NCBI GenBank assembly: GCA_036702975.1
Contig: DATNPX010000004.1
Span: forward strand, 1 to 17,672
Source: DATNPX01 sp036702975
GTDB lineage: Bacteria > Cyanobacteriota > Vampirovibrionia > Obscuribacterales > Obscuribacteraceae
Direction: 5' to 3'
Length of the DNA stretch: 17,672 bases
The position numbers and the translations under genes are program-made. The notes below the pieces were generated by a model. It did not search any database. It had not been told where the DNA came from and saw only the letters and a program-made list of their open reading frames with translations. Below, in pieces: positions 6,817-14,785 of this stretch (positions are counted from its first letter, which is position 1; every line of letters starts with the position of its first letter).

Positions 6817-8997
6817 CTAAGGAATCAGGGCTTGAAGTTTGGAGAAATCAGCGATCAGTTTGTAATGAACATCGAGTTTGCGCAGAAGAGCGTGCCTGTT
6901 GTTCTTAATCTTCTCGTCTTTGTCATTCACCATAACACCGTCGAAAAATGCGTGCACTGCTTTTGAGAATTTACTCAACTCAGATTGCAACAAAGCGTAG
7001 TCTTGTTCGGTGTGAAATGTCTTGTGGTCTTTTATACGCGGCTTCATAAATTGCTCGTCAAAACTTTCGAAGGCGTTTGACAGCGTTTTTTCTGCATCAA
7101 GCGTCAGCAAGGATTTGTTGAAATCGTTTTCGCAAGGGTGATCTCCGAGAATTTTTCTGACTCTCAGACCAGCACGGGCGACATCCATGCCGTCTTCTGA
7201 TTTCAACAACGCCTCTGTGGCGCGGCAGCGCACTACAACGTTAGGCAAATTCCAGAAAGGGTCTCGCGCTGCCAGAACAGCTTCGACAACCTCTCTTCCG
7301 AAACCTTCATCCAGGAGCTTGCCGCGCAGTCTCTGCAGAAGAAATTCGTGCAGTTCAGCCGTTATTTTGGCAGCGTCGTAACCGCGCTTTGAGGTTTTCA
7401 GAGTGGTGTGTTTTTCAAACCAGCTCACCTGCTCGCTGATTAGAGCGCTCAGATTGACGGGGATGTCCTTCAACCCATCTACCAGAACATCGATGATGCC
7501 TTGCGCCTGTCTGCGCAATGCGAATGGATCGCTTGAGCCACTTGGTCGTTTGCCGAGGGCGAAGAGTCCGACCAGGTTGTCGACTTTATCGATGACTGAA
7601 GCAAGCTGTCCGACTGTATCGGCAGGTATTGAATCATCGGTCGAGCGTGGTGCGTAGTGCGAAGCGATGGCATGCACCACCTCTGGTGGTTGACCTTCCT
7701 GCTCGGCGTACCAGGCCCCGACATAACCTTGCAATTCGGGTAGTTCGCGAACGAGGTTGGTCACCAGGTCCAGTTTGCAGAGCTGCAGCGCTTTGAAAAG
7801 CGGTTCTGCATGCTTTGGTTCGAGATGCGAATCTTTTACCAGCAGATTTGCCAGAGCAACAAGTCTTTCGATCTTGGACATGTAACTGCCCAGACCTTCC
7901 TGAAAAGTAAGATTGGAAAGAGCCTTTTCGTGGTCGGAGAGTTTGGTTTTTTGATCATCGAAATAGAAGAAACGACCGTCAGCCAGACGTGCTTTCAAAA
8001 CGCGCTCGTTGCCTTGCTTGATCTCGCCCTGTGCTTCATCGAGGTCGTTGTTCGCGATGGTGATGAAGTGTGGAAGCAGTGACTTTTTGAGAACTGAGTT
8101 TTTATTTCCGTTTGACTCTGTCTGGATTTTTTCCACCGGGAAGTACCGCTGGTGGTGCACCATGATTGTCTCGATCAACGTGTCAGGAAGATCCAGATAT
8201 TCATGAGCGAAGTCGCCCATCACTGCGCGCGGCCACTCTGTTATATGCACAACTTCTTCCAGCAGGGCACCGCTTAACTGTTTGGCCTTGCCGTTCACTT
8301 TCTGTGCCAGTTCTTTTACTTGCTGCTCGATTACCGCTTGCCGCGCCGCTGGCTCGACTAGCACCTTTTTCTCCTTTAGCCTAGCGACATATTCAGAGGG
8401 CTCTTTGATTTCCACGCTCCCGGGCGAAAGTATTCTGTGACCCATGGAGTGGCGTCCAGCCGTCAACTTTTCCAATTGAAATTCGACCACTTCATCGTCA
8501 AGCAGCGAGACCAGCCAGCGAATCGGACGAGAAAACTTTGTTTCGTATGCACCCCAGCGCATTAAGCGCTCGCCCGATAGTTGCGTAATCATCTTCGGCA
8601 CGATTTCTGCGAGCACCTCTGAAGCGGCTTTGCCCTCGGTCGTGACGTTGGCGATGACATAAGAGATGCCACCAATGTCTTCTCGTTCAAGTTGCTCTAC
8701 GCTCAAGTTGTTTTTCTTCGCGAATCCTGTCGCAGCTGGAGTCGGAGCGCCGCTGCCGTCGAAGCATTTTTCAACGGGAGGTCCTTTGACTTTCGAAGTT
8801 GTCGTGGCCTGTTTACCCGCAATGTCATTGACGATGATCGTTAAACGTCGAGGTGTGCTCATCGTTTTCATCGACTGGAAGCTAAGATGTTTGCTTTTCA
8901 GACCATCCGTCATCAGTTGTTCGAGCCGAGCTTCGGCTTCAGGAATGAATCCGGCTGGAAGTTCTTCAGTTCCGATTTCAAGTAAGTAATTAGGCAT
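6817..8997 (-). CDS. glyS: Glycyl-tRNA synthetase beta subunit
   Basis: A full-length 726-residue beta subunit of the alpha2beta2 glycyl-tRNA synthetase, which charges tRNA-Gly in the cytoplasm. The start MPNYLLEIGTEELPAGF is the family signature. Further marks are STPRRLTIIV, GPPVEKCFD, the MVHHQRYFPV and HFITIANND region, RVLKARLADGRFFYFDDQ, and the HD-like ELQGYVGAWYA ... SHYAPRS ... SDPFALRRQAQGI block. The last 130 residues form the DALR-type anticodon-binding helical domain. The beta subunit mainly recognises tRNA and needs GlyQ, which holds the adenylation site. glyQ is not adjacent: the next gene upstream is on the opposite strand. The two subunits are likewise unlinked in cyanobacteria, whereas they are adjacent in many proteobacteria. 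It heads the leftward run that includes the secreted hydrolase. Confidence 0.97.
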   Translation of the reverse strand: MPNYLLEIGTEELPAGFIPEAEARLEQLMTDGLKSKHLSFQSMKTMSTPRRLTIIVNDIAGKQATTTSKVKGPPVEKCFDGSGAPTPAATGFAKKNNLSVEQLEREDIGGISYVIANVTTEGKAASEVLAEIVPKMITQLSGERLMRWGAYETKFSRPIRWLVSLLDDEVVEFQLEKLTAGRHSMGHRILSPGSVEIKEPSEYVARLKEKKVLVEPAARQAVIEQQVKELAQKVNGKAKQLSGALLEEVVHITEWPRAVMGDFAHEYLDLPDTLIETIMVHHQRYFPVEKIQTESNGNKNSVLKKSLLPHFITIANNDLDEAQGEIKQGNERVLKARLADGRFFYFDDQKTKLSDHEKALSNLTFQEGLGSYMSKIERLVALANLLVKDSHLEPKHAEPLFKALQLCKLDLVTNLVRELPELQGYVGAWYAEQEGQPPEVVHAIASHYAPRSTDDSIPADTVGQLASVIDKVDNLVGLFALGKRPSGSSDPFALRRQAQGIIDVLVDGLKDIPVNLSALISEQVSWFEKHTTLKTSKRGYDAAKITAELHEFLLQRLRGKLLDEGFGREVVEAVLAARDPFWNLPNVVVRCRATEALLKSEDGMDVARAGLRVRKILGDHPCENDFNKSLLTLDAEKTLSNAFESFDEQFMKPRIKDHKTFHTEQDYALLQSELSKFSKAVHAFFDGVMVNDKDEKIKNNRHALLRKLDVHYKLIADFSKLQALIP

Positions 8998-9030
8998 TGC
9001 AACGGTAATCCAGAAACGATAGGACCCTCA

Positions 9031-9036
9031 ATTATA
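9031..9036 (-). promoter_or_regulatory. Candidate -10 box of the glyS promoter
   Basis: On the minus strand this reads TATAAT, a perfect sigma70 -10 box, and would give a leader of about 27 nt before glyS. The hexamer 17 nt upstream (GCCAGG) is a poor -35, so the call rests on the -10 and its position. Confidence 0.4.
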
Positions 9037-9215
9037 CGAGGAGGGGCGGGATTCCTGGCATTTGCCTCAATTTCTTTACAGCTTGGTGGTCAAGAGTTCG
9101 GGGGAGTATACTGTTCGTTGTCGATCTGGTCGACGTTTCGGTCGTTTGCTGAAGTTTCGGTACCTTGTTGAACGTCTCGCGATTTATGGTGATTCCCTGA
9201 TCATTTGAGATTCGA

Positions 9216-10091
9216 ATGCAAATTAATCGACACCCAAAGCTTATGATTGCCCTGATAGTGGTTGCCATGATAGGAGGCACACTGTTAAGCATCGTCTGGC
9301 CTCTGGTCTGGCCGACTCTGCAAGTCTCGCTGGTCCTGGGCAGTATGGAGCCGCCTGAGAAAGCGAGTGTGGACGAACGCGGGCGCTACTACAAAGAAGT
9401 GCTTGAAAAGGCTATTAAAAATAAGTTGCCTGAGCACGTTATTGCTCGTGCATCGATAAATTATGCAGGCTGGGCTCTTTTTGAAAAATGGAACTACCGC
9501 GAGGCCAGGAAAGCGTACGATCGTTGCATCTCGTTGTGTCAGGTCAAAAACGCAGACGTGACCACACGCACGATACAGGCTGACGCCATCATCCGCGCGG
9601 GCAATTTAGACCACTTATTCTACCTGCAGCACGAGGGACCACCTCCGGACCCGCAAAAGGCAGTTCAGGCTCAGAAAACTCAGATTGCAGCGGCCCATGA
9701 GTCGGGCTTCACCAATGATGCTAATGATTTGGAGCGGCAGCGCCGCACGCAGGAAGCTATCTGCGTTTTCTTTTGCGATAACAAGCAGTTCTCTGAGGCT
9801 GCGCCCTATGCGAGAGCACTGCTCGACAGAGCGAAGAAAAACAGCGCCGATGTTGCAACATTAACATCTGCCATGGTTCTGCAAGCGCGTGTTCTAAGTG
9901 GACTTGGTCAAACCAGAGAAGCCGACAAGTTATTTGGCGATGCTATCAAACTGGCTGATACTACATATGGTGGGGGTTCGGACGAGAGCGAATGGTGCCT
10001 GCATCGCTATTCAGATCCGCTCATTTGTGATGGACGTGTTGAGTTCGGCAATTCGCTCAAAAGTCAGCAAGATGATGACAGGGTCTGGTGA
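9216..10091 (+). CDS. Membrane-anchored helical-repeat (TPR-like) protein
   Basis: A 291-residue protein of unknown function. The N terminus has basic residues (RHPK) followed by one hydrophobic segment at about 9-36, so it should be anchored with the rest outside the membrane. The remainder is alpha-helical with TPR-like pairs: ASINYAGWALFEKWNYREARKAYDRCISL (about 80-108) has the W-x-Y-x-A-x-x-x-Y spacing, and the AAPYARALLDRAKK and AMVLQARVLSGLGQTREADKLFGDAI stretches repeat the pattern. Such proteins usually scaffold other proteins. The ATG at 9216 has no clear ribosome-binding site; internal starts near 9243 or 9267 would shorten the anchor. It points away from glyS across a 218-nt spacer and ends 3 nt before the convergent next gene. 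Confidence 0.7.
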   Translation: MQINRHPKLMIALIVVAMIGGTLLSIVWPLVWPTLQVSLVLGSMEPPEKASVDERGRYYKEVLEKAIKNKLPEHVIARASINYAGWALFEKWNYREARKAYDRCISLCQVKNADVTTRTIQADAIIRAGNLDHLFYLQHEGPPPDPQKAVQAQKTQIAAAHESGFTNDANDLERQRRTQEAICVFFCDNKQFSEAAPYARALLDRAKKNSADVATLTSAMVLQARVLSGLGQTREADKLFGDAIKLADTTYGGGSDESEWCLHRYSDPLICDGRVEFGNSLKSQQDDDRVW

Positions 10092-10094
10092 TGG

Positions 10095-11180
10095 TCAATT
10101 TCCCAGCAGTTCTTTTCTCGTCTTGAAGAAATAATTTTTCTTTCGCCAGGTATGAATATCGATATTGTTTCCGAGTTTGTTCAAAATTTGCTTGGCTAGT
10201 GCTTTTTGCCCGGCGAGAATTGCAAATCTCAAACGGACACTTGGAACACTGACGCTGTCAGGATAATCCTTTTGTAGAGCCTGCAGTCCCTTGTCTATTC
10301 TTGCCCATTTAATAGTAGGAAACTCAGTCAGAATGTTTTCGTACAGACCCTGACCAAGTATTCTCCAGACTAGTTTTGCATAGAGTTTGTCACCATTTGT
10401 GCCACCAGTTTGATTGGAAATTTTTTCAGCGAAGTCTACCCACTCATTCGGCCCACCATGCCAGCGAGGCTGCAAATAATAGATTTTGTTGAAATAGTAT
10501 ATGTTGCGATCGGGAAACTTTTGCACTGCCTCGTTTGTTAGCTGGTCGTATTTTTGCTTGTCCCAGCTTTGACCAAGCGCGATCCGCTGACCGAATGCGT
10601 AAAGCATTGAACAAACATCGGGTTTCGCTTTGGCTTGCTCCAGCACATTGGCTCCCTTGTCCAATCTTTCTGAAAACAGTTTCCAACCTTCAGGCGTGAC
10701 CGTGTCAGAAAATCCAGTGCCCCTGGCTTTCCAGGCGTAGGCAGCCCAAAACTGGACAAGCGCAGCAGGCGCAGTTTTTGAGTTTGGATTTTGCTTCCAC
10801 CACTGAGTCAAATCATTCAGTCGAACAGGCCAATCGTCTTCCAAAGCTGAATCTTGCAGTTCGAGCGCATCATAGAATTGACCGAGTGGAGTGGTACCGC
10901 GCGCGTAGGGACGCTTCGGTCTCAGAGATTCAGCGAGACTGTCTAATTTCGCATATTCGTGTTTTGCCATGAGGTCTGGCACCGTCTTATTCAGCACTTT
11001 TTCCTGTGCTTCTTCCTGCGGATCGCCGTGGTGCACGTTCCATCCGAGCGTCGAGACTCCTTTTACTCCGAATTTCTCATACTCCTCTGATTCCTTAGAT
11101 GCGCACGATTTCGTCGCGCAAAATTGGGTCAGCAAGAGCGCCGACATAAGGTTAACGGTAAAGGCGTTGTGAGATTTCAT
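10095..11180 (-). CDS. Secreted DUF4034-like helical protein
   Basis: A 361-residue protein. The N terminus is a weak signal peptide (MKSHNAFTVNLMSALLLTQF, then a cysteine). The sequence LTQFC is not a good lipobox, so secretion is likelier than lipidation. The body is alpha-helical: WWKQNPNSKTAPAALVQFWAAY, AWKARG, then VTPEGWKLFSERLDKGANVLEQA, and YYFNKIYYLQPRWHGGPNEW. The order AWKARG ... P ... YYLQPRW-G-G resembles DUF4034 proteins, from memory. Function unknown. AAGGAG lies 3 nt before the ATG at 11178-11180, a short spacing; the methionine 11 codons further in is an alternative. It is divergent from the GNAT gene, with about 40 nt between the nearest ATGs. Confidence 0.68.
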   Translation of the reverse strand: MKSHNAFTVNLMSALLLTQFCATKSCASKESEEYEKFGVKGVSTLGWNVHHGDPQEEAQEKVLNKTVPDLMAKHEYAKLDSLAESLRPKRPYARGTTPLGQFYDALELQDSALEDDWPVRLNDLTQWWKQNPNSKTAPAALVQFWAAYAWKARGTGFSDTVTPEGWKLFSERLDKGANVLEQAKAKPDVCSMLYAFGQRIALGQSWDKQKYDQLTNEAVQKFPDRNIYYFNKIYYLQPRWHGGPNEWVDFAEKISNQTGGTNGDKLYAKLVWRILGQGLYENILTEFPTIKWARIDKGLQALQKDYPDSVSVPSVRLRFAILAGQKALAKQILNKLGNNIDIHTWRKKNYFFKTRKELLGN

Positions 11181-11187
11181 CGACTCC

Positions 11188-11218
11188 TTGATAATGTTTT
11201 CCGGCTGAGCACTACAAT
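11188..11218 (+). promoter_or_regulatory. Candidate promoter of the GNAT-ATPase operon
   Basis: TTGATA (11188-11193) and TACAAT (11213-11218) with a 19-nt spacer resemble a sigma70 promoter. Transcription would start near 11225, after the first possible ATG at 11222, which favours the ATG at 11249 as the real start. The spacing is longer than the usual 17, so confidence is moderate. Confidence 0.4.
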
Positions 11219-11248
11219 ATTATGTCATTACCTATCGAGGCTGATTCT

Positions 11249-11971
11249 ATGCCCCTGGCAACCCTGGAAACTCCGAAAGGGACCATTAAATTACACGTGT
11301 GCAAGGATGGCACCTTCGAAAACGACGAGTGGATCGAGCTTTACGAAGAAGCTTTTCCGCCTTCTCAGCGACAAGAATTAGACGACGTGCAGCAGCAATT
11401 GAGAAGCGGCGTCATGGAGCTTGATGAGACGCGTGACTCACAAGAAGAAATTTTGTGCATGACCTTAACCGAAGTCTTCGGTGGTGACGAAGCGACCGAG
11501 CCCAATCTGCTGCTCGCTTGTTACACGGCTGTTGCCCATCAGATGCGCGGGCTCGGCATTGGCTCGATTCACAGGCGCAAATTAGGTGAGTTGCTTTCGG
11601 CTGAGTATCCCGACTATCTCGGCATTTTCAGTGAGATTGAATCAACTAAGGAGAAAGGAATTTCGGAGAAGGATATGTTGGTGCGCACGAAGCGGAAGTC
11701 GTTTTTCATGCGTCTTGGATTGATTCCTGTCGAAATCGACTATTTGTTTCCCAGTTACACTAAAGGTGAACCGGCTCTGGAAGGTGAGTTGCTCTGGGTT
11801 CCATTTGGTCCTCCCGAATTACAAGTGAAGACGCTGGAAAAAGTTTTGAGACGTATTTATGTCGAAGGTTATAAGTTAGACGAAACTGATCCCTTGATCG
11901 ACTCGGTATTGAAGACTATTCGTCTGAAATCTCCGGCATCATCTCTGGTGGCGCTCGGCTCAACGGTCTGA
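11249..11971 (+). CDS. GNAT-like N-acetyltransferase
   Basis: A 240-residue protein from the ATG at 11249, which has GAGG at 11237-11240 (8 nt). An ATG at 11222 would add nine residues but has no ribosome-binding site and overlaps the likely promoter. The motif HQMRGLGIGS (about residues 97-106) fits the GNAT acetyl-CoA pyrophosphate loop R/Q-x-x-G-x-G. It follows a strand LLLACYTAV and precedes a helix, as in that fold. An N-terminal helix with WIELYEEAFPPSQR and a later FFMRLGLIPVEIDYLFPSY also fit GNAT enzymes, in which an aromatic residue near the end of the fold contacts the acceptor. The substrate is unknown. The stop is 15 nt before the first ATPase, so the three genes are probably one operon. 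Confidence 0.68.
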   Translation: MPLATLETPKGTIKLHVCKDGTFENDEWIELYEEAFPPSQRQELDDVQQQLRSGVMELDETRDSQEEILCMTLTEVFGGDEATEPNLLLACYTAVAHQMRGLGIGSIHRRKLGELLSAEYPDYLGIFSEIESTKEKGISEKDMLVRTKRKSFFMRLGLIPVEIDYLFPSYTKGEPALEGELLWVPFGPPELQVKTLEKVLRRIYVEGYKLDETDPLIDSVLKTIRLKSPASSLVALGSTV

Positions 11972-11986
11972 AACTGAGGACGAATT

Positions 11987-13219
11987 TTGCCAGTCAGAGA
12001 ATTGCACGTTAAAGGCTATCGCTCGATTCGCGACCTGCGGCTCAAGCTGAAGCGAATCAACGTGCTTGTCGGACCCAACGGTTGCGGCAAAAGTAATCTC
12101 TATCGGTCGATGATGTTGCTGTCTGCGGCTGCCACCGGACGCTTTGCCACCATTCTGGCGAAGGAAGGTGGAATGGCGTCGGTGCTCTGGGCTGGCAGAA
12201 ATCACAAACACGAAAAGCCGCGTTTGTTGTTAGAAGTCACCATGAAAGGAATTAGCTATTCGCTTGAATGTGGGCGGGTTCCGATTAGTGAACGTCCTGA
12301 AAATCTTGCCTGTTTTTCCAACGATCCTGATATCAAAGTCGAGGAGGTAAAGCAGTTATCGAAAGGGCGACCGCCTGTCAGTTTAGTAAAGCGAGTTAAG
12401 GGGGGAATCTCTGCGCGCAACATGGACGGCAGATTGCTGCAATATCCCCTTGCAGTGCAGGGGAATGAGTCTGTTTTATCTGGTCTGCGCGACCCGCAAA
12501 AGTTTCCTGAGTTGGCGTTGCTGCGCGAGGAATTCTTGAACTGGCGCTTTTACCATCACTTCCGCACAGATATTGCATCGCCGTTAAGGCAGCCGCAGGT
12601 AGGGGTGATGACGCCGGTGCTTTCTGATGATGGATTGGATGTGGCGGCGGCACTTGCAACAATTAACGCGGTTGGCGATTCGACTGCATTGAGCGAAGCG
12701 ATTGATGATGCATTTCCAGGCTCGAAGTTGCGCATCGACTCCAATGCTGGAGAATTCACTTTGACGCTTCAAATGCCAGGATTCAATCGTTCATTCGACG
12801 GCTTGGAAATCTCGGATGGAACTCTACAATACTTATGTCTGGTCGCAGCACTGTTATCACCGCGCCCACCTGCGCTTCTTGCATTGAATGAACCAGAGAC
12901 TAGCATTCATCCTGATTTGAGTGAAGCACTTGCGAAGTTGATTGTGCAGGCATCGAAGCGCTCTCAGATGTGGATCACCACGCATAGTTACGAGTTGGCT
13001 AAATTTATTGCGATTCATGGTGGCAACGAAGCTGTCGAATTGGAGAAACGCCGTGGTGCGACTTGCGTTCGCGGTGACGGGCTGATCGAAATAGATGACG
13101 AGGAAGAAGAAGAACCGGACGGAGACTTTCTCGATCCCGACCAAGCAGAAGAAGATGAGTTGCCGGAAGGGATTGCTGACGAATTAGACGACGATGAGGA
13201 CGACGACGATGACTATTAG
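11987..13219 (+). CDS. COG4637-like predicted ATPase 1, with acidic tail
   Basis: A 410-residue RecF/SMC-like (AAA_21-type) ATPase. The start is a TTG at 11987 with GAGGA 6 nt upstream. The N-terminal strand HVKGYRSIRDL leads to Walker A GPNGCGKSN (about 29-37). The ABC-type signature region is EISDGTLQYLCL (about 273-284), Walker B is LLALNEPE (about 296-303), and the H-loop is WITTHS. Asparagine takes the usual Walker B aspartate place; the paralogue does the same, and I recall it as normal in this family. The last 40-odd residues are almost all Asp/Glu with little structure. No nuclease or TOPRIM domain is fused or adjacent, so the effector, if any, is not obvious. It resembles ATPase 2 at about 63% identity over the first 71 residues, counted by eye. 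Confidence 0.85.
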   Translation: MPVRELHVKGYRSIRDLRLKLKRINVLVGPNGCGKSNLYRSMMLLSAAATGRFATILAKEGGMASVLWAGRNHKHEKPRLLLEVTMKGISYSLECGRVPISERPENLACFSNDPDIKVEEVKQLSKGRPPVSLVKRVKGGISARNMDGRLLQYPLAVQGNESVLSGLRDPQKFPELALLREEFLNWRFYHHFRTDIASPLRQPQVGVMTPVLSDDGLDVAAALATINAVGDSTALSEAIDDAFPGSKLRIDSNAGEFTLTLQMPGFNRSFDGLEISDGTLQYLCLVAALLSPRPPALLALNEPETSIHPDLSEALAKLIVQASKRSQMWITTHSYELAKFIAIHGGNEAVELEKRRGATCVRGDGLIEIDDEEEEEPDGDFLDPDQAEEDELPEGIADELDDDEDDDDDY

Positions 13220-13231
13220 AAAATCAGTAGA

Positions 13232-13284
13232 TATAAGAAGTTCCCTGGCTATAAGAAATTCCCCTGGTCTAAGAAACTGCCTGG
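13232..13284 (+). repeat. 18-bp tandem repeat, three copies, between the two ATPase genes
   Basis: The copies are TATAAGAAGTTCCCTGGC (13232-13249), TATAAGAAATTCCCCTGG (13250-13267) and a 17-nt variant TCTAAGAAACTGCCTGG (13268-13284). The repeat fills most of the 74-nt gap. Its last copy runs into the GGAG (13283-13286) that serves the second ATPase, so changes in copy number or pairing could affect translation. Confidence 0.75.
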
Positions 13285-13293
13285 AGTTGTGCA

Positions 13294-14424
13294 TTGTCTC
13301 TCATTGATTTTAAAGTTTCTGGATATCGATCGATCAGAGAACTCTGGTTGAAGTTGCGCCCGGTTAACGTGATTGTCGGACCAAACGGATGCGGGAAAAG
13401 CAATTTGTACAGATCGATGTATCTGCTGCATTGTCTCGCCCGTGGCGAACTGGCTCAGGCACTGGCGGAAGAAGGCGGGATGCGATCGGTTACCTGGGCA
13501 GGTAAAAGAGGTAAGTATGACAAGAAAGGTCTGACTTTGTCTTTTCGATCCAGCAAGTTTGAATACACCATGGAATGTGGCGAGGCGGGCGATGTCGCTC
13601 GCCCTCCTGCTTTTGCCTCTGATCCCGAGATTAAGAGTGAAGACATTTTCTTGCTCAAAGATGGACACAAGCATGCATTGATCAAAAGACGTCGTGGGTT
13701 TATCGAAGCCAAAAGCGCCGAAGGCAAAAAGATCGAATACACCATGAAAGTGATGGACAACGAGTCTGTGTTGTCCGCTTTGCGCGATCCGCTGAAATTT
13801 CCAGAGCTATTTGCGCTCAGAGAAGAGATGCTGAACTGGCGCTTTTACCATCACTTCAGAACAGATTCGGACTCACCTTTGAGGAAAAGCCAGATTGGTG
13901 TAATGACGCCGGTGTTGAGCCACGATGGACACGATATCGCTGCGGCATTTGAAACAATCAGGGCGTCCGGTGACGCGGGTGCATTAAAAGAGTCACTGGA
14001 GGATGCTTTTCCCGGGTCGGAAATTGACGTCATCACTGATGGTGCCAGGCGTGTGCTCAGTATGACCAACAAAGAATTTGGACGCCCGTTCGATGCTCAG
14101 GAATTTTCAGATGGAACCCTGCAATACATCTGCCTGGTGACTGCTTTGCTCAGTTTGAGAGCGCCTACGCTACTAGCTCTCAACGAACCAGAGGCTAGTC
14201 TGCACCCACAACTTTACCAACCACTGGCCCGCCTGATTGTGCGTGCTTCTAATGACACCCAGATCTGGTTGACGACACACTCGACTGAGCTTTCGGACGC
14301 GATTCTGGAGTTAGCCGGATACGACGCTCTTGAACTTCAAAACGTGCAGGGTGAGACGAAGCTAAAGGGTGTCGGATTGGGCGGGTACAAAGAGAAGGAT
14401 GATTTTGTCACTAGTGATGAGTAG
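13294..14424 (+). CDS. COG4637-like predicted ATPase 2
   Basis: A 376-residue paralogue of the preceding gene. The start is a TTG at 13294 with GGAG (13283-13286) 7 nt upstream. Walker A is GPNGCGKSN (about 29-37), the signature region QEFSDGTLQYICL, Walker B LLALNEPEASLHP and the H-loop WLTTHS. The segment LNWRFYHHFRTD followed by SPLR and GVMTPVLS is near-identical in both copies and is probably a family-specific core. It lacks the acidic tail and instead ends in GETKLKGVGLGGYKEKDDF plus VTSDE, the same 24 residues found in a gene remnant at 15646-15720. Tandem duplication is the simplest origin. The two products could form a heterodimer, since ATPases of this fold work as dimers; that is inference. 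No partner enzyme follows directly. Confidence 0.85.
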   Translation: MSLIDFKVSGYRSIRELWLKLRPVNVIVGPNGCGKSNLYRSMYLLHCLARGELAQALAEEGGMRSVTWAGKRGKYDKKGLTLSFRSSKFEYTMECGEAGDVARPPAFASDPEIKSEDIFLLKDGHKHALIKRRRGFIEAKSAEGKKIEYTMKVMDNESVLSALRDPLKFPELFALREEMLNWRFYHHFRTDSDSPLRKSQIGVMTPVLSHDGHDIAAAFETIRASGDAGALKESLEDAFPGSEIDVITDGARRVLSMTNKEFGRPFDAQEFSDGTLQYICLVTALLSLRAPTLLALNEPEASLHPQLYQPLARLIVRASNDTQIWLTTHSTELSDAILELAGYDALELQNVQGETKLKGVGLGGYKEKDDFVTSDE

Positions 14425-14443
14425 TGTCAAAATAGGTATTGAC

Positions 14444-14457
14444 TGACAGTGCTGTCA
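14444..14457. promoter_or_regulatory. TGACAG-TG-CTGTCA inverted repeat
   Basis: Two exactly complementary 6-nt halves separated by 2 nt, in the 46-nt gap between ATPase 2 and the 104-aa membrane protein. A related inverted repeat, ACTGA-CTG-TCAGT, overlaps the end of that gene near 14781-14793. It could be an operator or a small hairpin over the ribosome-binding site region. Confidence 0.3.
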
Positions 14458-14470
14458 TAAAGGTCCTAAT

Positions 14471-14785
14471 GTGAAAGGCTCTGGTAGCTTAGCCAAAATA
14501 GGGATGTGCTCCGTCGGTTTTTGCATGCTGACCGGATATTTCTATGCGGAAGTGTCACATAAGATGCCCGGTTGTTTTCCTTATCGGGTGGGGATGATCG
14601 CCTTTTTTTACGAACTGTTTTTGTGTCTTTTAGCACTAGCCATATCGGCGTTAATCAGGCGCAAATTTCAAATGGCGATGTTACTTGTTGGTATTTTTAT
14701 CGCTAGTTATGTCTTTTACGGTATTGGGGTTGTTCCAAGCGGTGTGGTCCTCTATGAAAATCAGAGGATCGTAAGTGATCACTGA
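14471..14785 (+). CDS. Small membrane protein, three predicted helices
   Basis: 104 residues, GTG start at 14471 with AAAGG (14459-14463) 7 nt upstream. Hydrophobic segments at about 9-26, 40-62 and 67-87 are separated by short polar turns (a PGCFPYR loop, an RRKF loop). I recognise no family. It follows ATPase 2 by 46 nt in the same direction and may be cotranscribed. Several cysteines and aromatics in the first half are unusual, but no metal-binding or redox motif is clear. Confidence 0.55.
   Translation: MKGSGSLAKIGMCSVGFCMLTGYFYAEVSHKMPGCFPYRVGMIAFFYELFLCLLALAISALIRRKFQMAMLLVGIFIASYVFYGIGVVPSGVVLYENQRIVSDH

Noticed and set aside
12855..12915. Asparagine in place of the Walker B aspartate as an inactivating mutation of ATPase 1
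   Set aside because: The paralogue has the same LALNEPE, and I recall this form as usual for COG4637-like proteins, so it looks like a family trait.
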